This document shows, piece by piece, positions 1-12,900 of a stretch of DNA of 64,000 nucleotides (within the stretch, counting starts at the first letter, position 1; each line of letters begins with the position of its first letter). A program made the translations under genes and the position numbers. The notes beneath the pieces are model-generated. The model was not told the DNA's origin and did not search any database. It saw only the letters and a program-made list of their open reading frames with translations. This DNA is from Lonicera japonica (lineage: Eukaryota > Streptophyta > Magnoliopsida > Dipsacales > Caprifoliaceae): the NCBI GenBank assembly GCA_021464415.1, contig CM038467.1, forward strand, positions 12,417,411 through 12,481,410, written 5' to 3'.

Positions 1-666
1 GGTTAATTTTTACATATCTCGATTTATCTCCATTTGCGAATTTGAACTGGCCACAATTATTTTGATATTCTTGAAATTCAACCGTAAATTTTTCAATCGA
101 CTCCTGAACTTAAATTCAATAATAATCAAATCACTAGACCACAATTTGTTGTTACATAATTTAAATATGTTAAATATAAATTGACTAGCATCTTTAGGTA
201 CTTTATGTACCCCAAATACCATAAATAAAACCTCTCGTTAATAGCTTATCTAGATCTTAAAAGGCAATTAATGTGAGACAAAGTTGAGAAATATTATATT
301 TTTAAAATGATAAGTTTCACAAAGTCATATTCAAAAGACTTTAAATTAAGGAGCTAAAGTTATTCAAAAGACTCTAATACTAGTTTTTTCAAGCTTAATA
401 TACATAATTAAGGGGCTAAAGTTGTCAATCTTTACTCCTTACTCCTCGTCATTTTCTTTTTTCAATAAACACTTTAAATTCAAATTATTGCTCAAATTAG
501 TCAAATTGTTTCGCCTAATTTAATCTCTCGATAACTACCTCGTCCATTTTGTCTCTTGCCTTTGGAATAAAATCTAGGGTACAATTTACAATTCAACTCA
601 TAAAAAAGTTTAAATTTGTACACTCTCGTTTAACGGGACACAATTTAGTACAATTGAAAAAACAAA
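1..666. other. AT-rich sequence left of an inverted-array element
   Basis: No convincing gene; the short antisense reading frame near the left edge is AT-rich and matches no family I know. Positions about 280-345 carry one diverged unit of the 170-190-bp repeat that makes up the neighbouring element, so the repeat family extends beyond that element's apparent left end. Confidence 0.5.
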
Positions 667-2756
667 GGGTCATTTATCTTTTAACCCCTATTTAATTACA
701 CATATTTCTCTTTAGCACCCAAAGTTTGCATAGTTCTCCTTTGACATCTATTTGGATGGTTTTTTCAAGCTTATATTTAAATGAAAACGAAACAATTTTC
801 ACAAGATCATATTTCACTCGAATCACATCCAAAAGATACTATCCATATACGGTTGAAAAGTTCTTACAACATAAATTATAAATATATTAATAATATTCAA
901 TAATAAATATTTTATATGCCTCTAAATTGTTTTGTCAAAGTTGAAAAAAATTCATATTTTTGAAACGATAAGTTTCTCAAAGCCATTTTCACAAAGTCAT
1001 ATCTTACTTGATTCACATTTAAATGTTGCGATCCACATGTAGTTGGAAAGTTGTTATAATATAGATTATAAATACATTAATAATATTCAACAATAAATGC
1101 TTTATATGCCTCTAAATCGCTACTAAAGTTGAAAAAAAAACATATTTTTAAAATGATAAATTTCACAAAGCCATATCATACTTTATTTATATCTAAATGG
1201 TGCGATCCATATAGGGTAGGAAAGCTTTTATAACATATATTATAAATACACTAATAATATTCAATAATAAGCACTTTATATATATGCCTCTAAATCGCTG
1301 ACAAAGTTGAGAAATATTACATTTTTAAAACGATAAGTTTCACAAAGTCATATTCAAAAGACCATATCTTACACAATTCAAATCCAAATGATGTTTTCCA
1401 TGTATGATTGGAAAGAAATTCCAATGCAAATTTAAATACAATAATAATAATCAATTATAAGCACTTGTATACCTTTGAATTGTTGCCAAGATATATTTTA
1501 TTAGTGTATATAGATTATATATACATATTATAAAAATTACATTTTATTAGCATATATATAATCTATGTTGCAATATATTTCCAATCATATATAGAATGCA
1601 TCGTTTGAATGTGAATTGAATATGATATGGCCTTGTGAAAATGACATTGTGAAATTATCATTTTAAAAATATGATTTTTTCCTAATTTTTACTGCGATTT
1701 AAAGACATATAAAGTTCTTATTATTGAATATTATTGGTATATTTATAATTTATATTGTAAGAGTTTTTCAATCATATGTAAATCGCATCATTTGGATATA
1801 AATCGAGTAAGATATTGCCTTGTGAAACTTATTGTTTTAAAAATGTGATTTTTTTTCTCAACTTTGGCAACAATTTAAAGGCATATAGAGTTCTTATTAT
1901 TGAATATTATTAATGTATTTATAATTTATGTTGTAAAATCTTTTCAACCATATGTGAATCACATCATTTAGACGTAAATCAAGTAAAATATAGCCTTATG
2001 AAGATGGCTTTGTAAAACTTATGGTTTTAAAAAGGAGATTTGTTTTTCCAACTTCGACAGCGATTTAGAGGTATCTAAAATATTTATTATTGAATATTAT
2101 TAATGTATTTATAACCTATGTTGCAAGAGCTTTTCAACCACATACGAATCTCATCATTTGGATATGAATCGAGTGAGATATTACTAAGGCTATAACCAAT
2201 TCGGTTATTTGGCAATTTTTGAAAAACTTCTAACCGAACCGATTATATCATAATGGTTCAGTTTCAACTATGAAAAATTAAAGAACTGGTTCTAACAGTT
2301 CGATTCCTTCGGTTTATTGGTTAACCATTAACAAGAGAAAAACCAAAATATTCACGATTATTGGAAAGAAATAACGGTTCCAACGATTCGGTTCCTAAGC
2401 ATTGGAATAGAACTTAGAAAAGAAATCCAATAACGGTTCTGTAACGATTATTGGAAAGAAATTATATTAAGAACCGCTAACTATTTATAAGAACCGAACT
2501 ATTAAAAAAATTAATATATTTCTAATAAATGAACCGAATCGGTTCTCTGGTTCATGATTTTAATTTTCTAGCCCTAAATATTGTCTTATGAAAATGACTT
2601 TATTTTCATTTAAATCTAGCCACAGGAGTATTTTTTGTATTATAAAATGCATTTAACAATTTGACTTTTTGATCGGACATAATCTATTCAAATAGGTGTC
2701 AAAGGGGAATTAATGCAAACTTTGGATGCCAAAGAGGAAAAAAGGTAAATAACCCC
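667..2756. mobile_element. Non-autonomous element with inverted tandem arrays
   Basis: The two ends are inverted repeats of roughly 80 bp: the left end begins GGGTCATTTATC and the right end finishes GGTAAATAACCCC, and both contain the 14-base block CCAAAGTTTGCATA or a near copy. Inside, units of about 170-190 bp run in direct orientation from about 783 to 1480, and the same unit runs in reverse orientation from about 1560 to 2190, so the element would fold on itself around 1500-1550. Each unit carries an ATTAATAATATTCAA-type segment, a segment related to TATATGCCTCTAAAT and a segment related to AAGTTTCACAAAG. I see no transposase. The flanks are A-rich, so a target duplication cannot be called. 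Long inverted ends would suit a MULE-like foldback, but the superfamily is uncertain. Confidence 0.6.
2185..2576. mobile_element. hAT-like MITE nested in the inverted-array element
   Basis: The 392-bp insert starts TAAGGCTATAACC and ends TTTTCTAGCCCTA, a short imperfect inverted repeat. It interrupts a unit of the surrounding array: related units read GAGATATTGCCTT, whereas here GATATT occurs on both sides of the insert, consistent with a duplicated target of about 7-8 bp. The interior is full of AACCG/CGGTT words in both orientations (AACCGAACCG, AACCGAATCGGTT), typical of small hAT derivatives. It has no coding capacity. Confidence 0.55.
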
Positions 2757-3980
2757 AAAACTAAAGCAATTAAGAAGTAAAGAAGTTGAAAAAGAAGAAA
2801 GAATATTTACTTAGGCCATTAACTACAAGTTGAAGGGCTTAATATGAGGATAAAACATTATAACTTATAATGGTTGAGATTACATCTGATTTTGTTTAGA
2901 TTTCAATGTAACGGATCAAATTGGGCCAACGTTAAAAAGCATTTTAATAAGGCCTCGAGTTAAGCGAAATTGATACTATATAAAATACAATCATACAACA
3001 ACTAGTCTCATAAAAAGAAGAAGTTTCTCACCACGTATGAGTAATACACATTATATCTAATTTATAACAAAGTTTCGATACATTTTTAAACTTGAAGTGA
3101 GTATTGGACACTTAATAAATTAGGTTATCTAATCTCTTTTATAACTATTTAAGTAGCATCTAGATTTAACACCACCAAATTTAATAACTTGTTGGAGAAG
3201 TGCTTGCTCGAACATAAAATAAGATTATTTGTAGCAAAGTTTTCTTTATTTGTAATTAAAATAAGAAAATTCGACCCAAAAATTAAATAGTGTCTAAATT
3301 TAATATCATTAAAAGTCTTGAAATAAGTTTCATTTGAAACGTTGACGTGAAGTGACTACACACTGCAACAGCCAAAAGAGAACATAAATGACCATTTCAA
3401 AAATTAACCCCAAAGTTCCATCACCTCTTTTGCCTCTTTATTTATGTTGTTAAGCATAAAAAAAAAAATAAAAAAAAAATAAGAAAAGAAGAAGAAGAAG
3501 AGGAAATAAAAAATTCAGTAGAGAGAAATATGAACACAGAAAAAGGGGAGCGCCGTCAACACTCCAAACCACATATGCAAAAAGATCCCTTTCGTACACA
3601 TCATCAATATCTACGTGTAGAAACTTTTCTGCAAAGAAAAAATACAGTGGTCCCCTCACTCGAAACATTTACCACTCTAATATTGCCCACAGCCAATCAA
3701 AAATCGACAACGTTTTTGACGAAACAGCCTGGTTTTGCAATACCACCAAATCTCAACCTGATAGCTGGTATTTTTCCACAACCTTCCCATAGACACACAT
3801 TTCTACATTTCTCAATTCAGTAACATTTGCTTCTTGCGTTGAAACATACCACATTTGGCGAGAGAAAAACTGCAGCAGAAAAACGAGTACATCAATCATA
3901 TTATCTTCACTCTGTTTTCATACTTTGGCTTATTTTCTGACTTGTTGTTTGGTCAGCCAGAAAGTAGAGTGAGAGAGAAA
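2757..3980. other. Upstream region of the FUL-like gene
   Basis: This is the 1.2 kb between the inverted-array element and the FUL-like start codon, and it should contain the core promoter and 5' leader. It includes an A-rich/GA-rich stretch at about 3459-3530 and a CArG-like word CCACATTTGG near 3850, which departs from the CCWWWWWWGG consensus at one position. Short reading frames here overlap on both strands and match nothing I recognise. I cannot place a transcription start. Confidence 0.4.
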
Positions 3981-6900
3981 ATGGGGAGGGGAAGAGTGCA
4001 GTTGAAGAGAATTGAGAACAAGATTAACAGGCAAGTGACTTTCTCGAAGCGCCGGTCTGGTTTGTTGAAGAAAGCGCACGAGATCTCTGTTCTCTGCGAT
4101 GCCGAAGTTGCACTGATTGTTTTTTCGACCAAAGGAAAGCTATGCGAATACGCTACCGATTCCTGGTACGATCTCTCTTCTTCTTTTATTCGTTCTTTCG
4201 TATTGAAATTCGAATCACTTGATTCTGCTTTAAATTCGTCAATTTTATTTGTTTCGTTAGCTAGCTAGTTAGTTGTTATTTGTAGATCTGCGTATCTCCG
4301 TTTGGTTGATTTTAATCGGTGAATAGGCTGCGAGTATTTAGAATTCTTTGTTAAAACAAAAAAATCATGTTTTGATTTTTTTTTATTTTGTTTTTGGAGT
4401 CGCACTTTTTTTGTTTTTCTTCTATTTTTTTGGTCGATATTTTTTATATTATAGTGCAATGTCATGCATAAAACTGTAGAGTTTGTAAGGAGTGTTCCAT
4501 ATGTTTGGTTTCAAAACTGAGTTAACTCAGAATTGGTACTTGTTTGGAAACAAAAACGAAGATTTATACGGTTTATCAATACAAAAAATGTACATTTTAT
4601 CAATACATTTAATATGAATAATTGGTTGATGAAACCCGTGATTATACGATTCCTTTGTTTGGAAAAGGATAATTGGTAGTCAAGTGGGTCCGTGTGTGAT
4701 TTATTCACCCAATTTTCTGAGAGGGAGTAATGGAAAGGAAACTTTTTTAAGTTTCATACATACAACGTAGTACTGGTACTCTTGAATTTCATGGGAAGAC
4801 ACGTACAGTGAAATTATAAAAATGGAGGGAAAAAAGCAGGTGAAGAGTATAATTTCACAAAAAATAGAAGGGTACACTAATTGGAAATAGTCAGATGGGT
4901 AAACTTTTTAAGAACTATTTTTTTTTGTTTGAGCAAGAGACATGAATTAGAATCCTCAAAAATTATCTCTTTAAGTAATAACTAAACGGCCCACGGACAC
5001 GGACTGTTGCATTTGCACAAGTGGGTTCAACTTACTTTATTTGGGCATTAGTATATATGCACAATAGATAGCTAGGTTATTTTGGTGATAGTTATAAAGC
5101 ACTCTCACATAATTTATTAACAGTGAGTATAACATCAGTGCACCTGTAATTTATAGATTTTCTTAGCATAGTTCTTAGATATTATAACTATGACGCAAAT
5201 ACCGGAAACACTATCATATATAGTATTTGTCTCAAAAATTACATCCGTTAAATTGTGTTAGTGAACCACATCTTTTAAATATTTTTACAGAGAAAACATA
5301 GACCAAACCCCCCCATTTTTTTTATTCTAAAGAAAAGGTAGGCAATGGCCTAGCCCCTAGAATTTTATTAAGAAACAGAAAAGGCCAAAAGCTCCATTAG
5401 AATATGACTAGGATAGATCAAACATAGCATACTTTTGAAAAGGCAATCAACTTGTCCTTAGCGGCCAAATTAGGAGTGGTTAAAGCATATCTAGTACTCT
5501 CACTTAAGTTGTTAAGACAAACAGTAAATACAATAGTTGTAGTGACACTAACATAGTAACATTATTTCATTTTGACGAATTTATCATATATATATATATA
5601 TATATATATATCTTTAAAATTACCTCATTATCGAGTCCAACCAATATATTTATCTTTTATGTCTCAAATTCTTCCAATATCAATGAAATCTACCTTAATT
5701 AAAAGCTTTTTTTCTTTTTTCCCCATCTCAATGTATAAAGGAAAATAGTCCTCACCTTATACTCTCGAGGACGCATGTGGTTCTATCACTTCCCCCTCTT
5801 TCACTTATATTTGTAATTGTGTATTCTAGTTTTTGGTATATTTTGGTCATTCCCCACCTATACATAGGAGTCTTATGTACTTTATTTCAATCGTCCAATT
5901 ATCAATACAATTTATTATTTCTTTCTCCATTACGAGAGTTTTCTTCCCCATTAAGGTTACATACCCTACAAGCTTTTCGTCACGTCAATTGGTATCAGAG
6001 GCAAGAGTTTGCCTGGCTTAATAGCAACTGGTGGAAACAGAAGCAAGCACTCTGATAACACAGTTCATGGAGTGCAAGCTGCAGCCATGAAAGTACAAGA
6101 ACAGCAATCTGAACGAATGGAAGGTGCAATACACGAGACCCAAAGAGTGCTCGCTAGACTTGGACTTGGTGGCAACACGATTGAAAATCCTAATAGGGGT
6201 CAGGACCATGGGACGGGCTGTTTTAACATAGGTGGAAATTGTAAAGATAGTTCCATTGGAAATGAATTCGAGGTAGACTTGGGGCACAAGAGTCGCAATA
6301 ATCGTGGAAATAGATATCGTGATCCCCATAATCACAAGATGAAGATGGGTTTACCCAATTTTAATAAGTATATCCGCATCGAGGTTTTTCTTGATTGGGT
6401 AAGCAACGTAGAGGATTTTTTTGAAATTATGGAAATTTCAAAATATAAACAAGTAAAACTTGTCGCATACAAATTGAAAGGAGCTGCATTTGCATGGTGA
6501 GAGAAATTGCACTCCAAACACCGATGGCATGGAAAGCGGCTGGTCAAAACGTGGCAAAAAATGAAGCAGGTGATGAAAGCACCATTTTTGCCCATAGTTT
6601 CTCCATTGTCACTAGGGAACTCAGTTGATCTCAGAGTATATAGAGGAGTTTTACAGGCTAAATGTGTGGAACAATTTGCTAAATCTTGAAGCGCATCTAA
6701 ACGCTAGGTATGGTAATTGGTTTATGTCCAAAAATCCAATATCTAATGTAGCTCTATACATTTTGGACTATGTCGGAGGTTATGAGTACATTGACTAAAT
6801 TAGAATTGCAGTTAAGCTGCCTTGCCAAGCCATCATTCCATAACCGACAATCTTATTCTAACCAAACTAGTGACCAAGGAAGACAATCAGCAGCCAATCC

Positions 6901-9900
6901 ATCTTAATTCCAAACCACTGCTTGTGAAACAAGAACAAGCAACACGTGTAACAGTGGCCTTATCGTTCCCAAACACAACACAACCGCACTAACTGTTATC
7001 ACCCAAGCTTAGCAATTATGCTCGTCCTATTGGTGGAAAGTGTAATCGTTACCAACAATCAGGGTATTTTTTCAACAATTATCCCCTATGGACATAGAGT
7101 AAATTTTGTGAATAATATAGAAGAATGAGGTTATGATTTTAAAGATTAGTACGAAGGTGCTGGAATCGAAGAATGAGATGATGGGGAACATGTCTCTTGC
7201 ATGGTGCAAACGGTATTACTTACTCCGAAGAAAGAGGTTGATTATCAGTGGTACAATATATTTAAACTTGTTGCACAATTAATCGAAAAGTATTTAATGT
7301 GATCATCAATATTAAAAATTCTGAGAATATTGTCTCTTGGTTATTACTAAAGATGATACAATTTAAGACTGAAAAACATAATTTACCTTATAAAATTGAG
7401 TGTAAAGAATGGGCTAAAAGTACGTGTAACGAAGGTACGTCAGGTTTATTTCTCTATTGGTAAGTACTACATGGATGATGTTATTTGTGATATTGTTGAA
7501 ATGGATGTGTGTCACGTGTTATTGGGGCAACCATTGTAGTTTGTTATAGATGCTACCCATAGAGGTAAAGACAATAATTGTCTATTTTGGTGCCACAATT
7601 AGATCGTCCTGGTTCCAATTAAAGGATGGATTGTACTCAAAGCTTCTAAAGCAGATAGGCAAAACTTTTTTACCATTGAAGGAGTCGAATTTAAAGAATA
7701 ATTGTAGATGGAAAGGAATGAGTAACTCTAGTGGTCGAGGGAAAAGCTGTAGAGTCAATTGAAGTTCTTAAAGTATTACAACCATTTACGGCAGAGTTCC
7801 ATAATTTGAAACCCACGGAGTTAACAGATCACCTGTCACCAATGCGAGACATCCAGCACCACATCGACTTGGTTCCTAGTGCAAGTTTATCGAATATACC
7901 CTACTATCAAATAAGCCCCAGGGAACACGATATTTTACAGTAACATGTAGAAAAGTTACTATAAAATGATCTTAGCATATAGAGTATGAGCCTTTTATAT
8001 GTTGCTGAATGTGTGTGGACAACCAAGCAATAAACAAGATTGTCTTGAAATACATGTTTCCCATTCCTAGACTTAATGAGGCCTACAGGCGAATGGAAAA
8101 TTGCATTCAAAACAAATGAGAAACTATAAATGGTCGGTCATGATGTTTCGATCATTTAACGCTCCTAGCGCTTTCATACCACTGATGAATTAGGTACTAA
8201 AGCTTTTCATTGGTATGTTTGTAGTTGTCTAATTTGATGATATTTTAATATATAGTTGTAATAAGGCGGATCATATGTAACACCTAAGGAGGTTGGTACT
8301 TCGTTGTAATCGACTCTATATAAACCTTAAAAATTGTAGTTTTATGATCCATCAAATGTTATTCTTAAGGTTTGTTGTGGAGGGGATGGAAATCATGTTG
8401 ATCAGAAAAATATGTAAGCTATTAGGGACTGGCCTACTCCTAAAACAATGAAAAATGTGTGTAGTTTCCATGGAATTATAACTTTTTATTGCATATTCAT
8501 AAAAAAAAATTAGTAACATTGTTGCACCATTAACCTCTTGTATAAAGAATGGCCAATTTCGATGAGAAGACGATCGAGAAAACAGTTTTTCCTTAATAAA
8601 GGAAAACTTATGTAATGCACCAGTGTTGAACATTCCCAATTTCGACAATTTTTTTGAATTGGAGTGCAATGCTTTGATAGTGGGTATTAGAGTAGTTTTA
8701 ACCCATTAAGGAAAACCAATAAAGTATTTTAGTGAAAATTTGAATAAGACATGCAAGCAGTGGACTACCTACGAGTTTGAATTCTTTGTTGTCTTTTGTG
8801 CTTTGCGACATTGGGAACACTACCTCATTAAGCAGGAATTTTTCCTTTATATTGATCACCAGGCATTGAAATTCGTAAATAATCCAAACAATATGAATTT
8901 GGTACATGCTTGTTAGAACCTTTTTATACAAAAATTCACATTCTCCCTAAAGTAAAAATCTAGCCAATTAAATAAAGTTGCCGATGCCCTTACCAAAAAG
9001 GCTTCATTACTCATTATTTTACAAACTGAAGTTGTCAATTTTGAAAGTCTTTCGAGGAAAAATATTTAGATGATAAAGACCTCAAGTAGATTTGGGGTAA
9101 GTTTCGGCTGAAATTAGACACAAGGAATTTCCATATCTACAACATCCCTTATAGAGTAACTTATTTGGAGTTGCATAACAATAACTTTTGTAGTCATTTG
9201 GGAAGAGAGAAAACCATTGCTCTAGTATATGAAATGTACTTTTGGCCTCAATGAAAACGAAATGTTAGGAGATATGTGTTGCATTGTCATATTTGTGAGA
9301 CTGCTAAAGGACAAGCTCAGAATATCGAATTATACATCCTTTTGAATCTTTCGGAGCATATATGGGAAGACTTGTCAATGGACTTTGTGCTGAGCCTTCC
9401 ATAAACTCAACAGGGTTTGGACTTTGTATTTGTGGTGGTTGATCGATTCTCAAATAGGGCACACTTCGTTCCTTGTAAAAAAACAGCAGAAGCATACATG
9501 TGGCCAATATCTTTTTCTAGGAGATTGTTCGTTTGTATAGGGTACCAAAGTCAATTGTATTTATTCATGATGTGAAGTTTATTAGTCACTTTTGAAGTTT
9601 ATTTGTCACATGTGGCCACTATCGTCTTCAACGTTGCTGATTTGTTAGAGTATCACCGTTCTAATGAACCGTTGTACATAGAGAACAACTCGAGGATGAG
9701 GTTTTTTTTTTTAAATAGAGGGATTAATGTGGGACAAACTAATCTGTAACTTATGCAAATACTTGATTTTATGATATATTTAATTTAGTAATAAATTGAT
9801 TTAAAAAATTCCAAATTGTCTTCTAAAATATTCCTAAATCATATTGTTTTGGTATTTTCCTTATTCATATACTATTTTCTTTTTTTGTAAGTTCTTTTGA

Positions 9901-12900
9901 AGTTTCCTTGCTTAAAGGTCATTCCTCACCTGTATATAAAAGTCACATATATGTACTATATTTCAACTATCCAATTATTAACATAATTTATTATTCATTT
10001 TTCAATGTGAGAGTTTTCTTCCCTTTTATAAATAAAGATATAGGGTTAACTTACACATTTTTCGCTATGTTAATAATATACACCAATAACCAAAGCCAAA
10101 CACCTCATATAGGCTTGAAAATCATCCCCCCAGCCTTAATTATGGCCATATCCCTCTCCACATCTTAGTTATCAAGATTTCTACAAATACCATTCATCTT
10201 CAACATAACATTCCAAATATTACTAAAGAAAGGGCAAGCAAAAACAAAATGCAAATCATCATTTATATCAGCATTGCAAATGATATAACCATTCTCATTG
10301 ATGCAACCCTATCTCTTCAGCCTATTAATTTAAGCAAGCCTAGGCATATATTTCTTAACCCACAAAACATGCCCCCAATTGATTACTATACCATGCACCC
10401 TAAGCATTTCCCTAGCAGATACAACAAAAAAGTCTTTATTTTAAGCAGGACTTCATTCAATTTGGTCCCTATCAGCTTGGACCATAGTGGCAGCCTTTGG
10501 TTCACCCTAACCAAGTTAGGGAATGTAGGTATATAGAAATTCCATCTCATATCAATAATATTAACAATAAACCTACTCTCGTGCAAGCTAACAACATTAT
10601 AAATGATTATATTCCTATACCTATGATTATAATCCCATATTCCCTATCAGAACATTCCATGGTTGACGAAAGTTGATCAGATCATCTTCCATCACTCAAA
10701 TGTCAACCTTATGTGCTTAGAGAAATACAATATAGTCATCTTTCAGTGCACTTCTCCTTTCTCTAGTGAATCTCCTTAAGGGCAAAGGTTCTTGAGGTGG
10801 TAAATTTTGTTCTTTTAGAACAATTTCTTGAACGAGATGTTTTCAGACATGGTCTTGATTTATGTCTTGAAAAAGGTCAGGAATGAAAACCTGATTAATC
10901 CAATAGCACTTGTAGGAATATCAACATATTCCTCTTCAAAGATAAAGTCTATTGCTATATCTCCCCTCACAAACTCGACATCCTCAAAGAATCAGGCATT
11001 TCTCAACTCGAAAATTGACTTAGTTGTGGGATCATAAAACGTGTACCCCTTAGATTTTTCAGAATATCCAACAATAGCACTATCATATGCCATAACGCAG
11101 CTGAATTCTCAGTATTTAATTTTCTCTTTACACCTTATGCACTTAATTGTAGGGATTCATTAAATAAAGCAATTGTATCAATTGAATAAAGATTATCGTA
11201 ACCTAACAAATAACTAGAGCCAACCACCTTTTTTTTTAATTATGAAACAAATTAAAAAATTTGTTCCCGAAGGGAATTGAAATCAAATTTCATATAAAAG
11301 ACAGTATAATAAATGTCTTATTAAGATTTAATTAAAATGTAGTTTTTAACATTAATCTAAAATTTTCAATTGCTTCAATTTGAACTGTCTTACCATGGCC
11401 TACATAGATATGTCTTTCACCATCATTTGGCTTTCGGCAATTAAGACAACTTCTTAGCACGCCATGCGTGAAAGTTAGTGTAGTGTTTCTTTATGTGCCA
11501 TTCAGCTCCACAAAAGTAACACCAGTACCTTCCGGTTCACCTAGTTTTTTTTATTGTTTCTTTTGTGGTACTGTATAATAACTTATTTATCCTTCTTCCT
11601 TTTATTTCCTTTGTCTTAGAGATTGAGACAATATGAGAACCTTTTACCTTATCTTGCTTCAGTCTTTCATCTTCCTGAATACAATATAAGATAAGCTCAT
11701 TTAGATATTAAGTCTCTTTTTGGTAATTGTAACTCACCTTAAACTGGCTAGATTGTGTCGGAAGAGATATCAAAAATTAAATGCACCAACAAATCTTTGG
11801 AGAGATTTAGCTTAAGTACTTTTAACTTGAAAGCAAAATAAAACATCTCCACGATGTACCCCTTGACATTGTTTTTGCCCCTATACCTCATTAAAATTAG
11901 ACTTGTCAATAGCGTACTTATTTCAACCTTCTCGTTCTTAACGAACATATTTTTAATATCAGCAAGGAGTTCATTAGCCGTAGTTATTTTTTTCAGATAT
12001 TGTGCCCCTAAATGCTTCCAGAATGGTTTTCTTCATAATCATGACACTTATGATTTGATTCATCCCACTTCTCTAGATCTTTTCTCTCTTCAGGAGTATT
12101 TTTATCTGTAAAAGATGGGGGAGAATCAATCATTAACGCAAGGTCAAGATACATGACTTCGAGAACTATCAAGAGGTTCTCTTGCCATGATTTGAAATTT
12201 GTACCATTTAGCATATGAATAGAGTTGATACTAGCAATAATATTAGTAAAATGATTCATAACTGAATTCACAGAAAAACAACAATAAATAAGCAAAACAA
12301 GCTCATATAAATCTTAAAACAAATATAGTAAATTCAAATAAAGGTAACTCCCATCTCAAGACACCGAGTGTTCCATTAATATTTTATCTTTGAATAAAAA
12401 TACTAACTTGAAAGTGATATTTTGTTATAGTAATCAAATACTGATAATAAGAGGTATGTCGAATAATAAATCTTCCTTTGAGCCGATTTATTGTTCACGT
12501 GAAAAAATAAAACTAAATAATTATCACGTTTTTGTTATCATAGGTGTACATGCAAATCTGTTAAAAGTCAACCTTCCTCTGAGCCGGTCAAAATTTACAT
12601 AAGTTATAAGTACATAACTATTTTATTTTATTTTTTGATTAAGTACATAACTATTTATATTTTAAAATAAATTAATTTTCACAAGAGATGTCACTTTAAC
12701 GATATGTCGCTTCAATTAATTCACCTCAAAATATATATACTTAATTATACCAATATTTGAATTTAAACTGGTTGGATCAAAATTTATTGGGTTTTAAACT
12801 CATATTTATATCTTGACCCATATAACTCAAAACTTATACCATAAAATTTATGTATACAATCGTACCGATATAACACACAAAACCTTAACTTAAAGTAATA

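Noticed and set aside
3530..3823. 97-aa open frame just upstream of the FUL-like gene
   Set aside because: No family signature, overlaps an antisense frame, and lies in the presumed promoter/leader. I treat it as chance.
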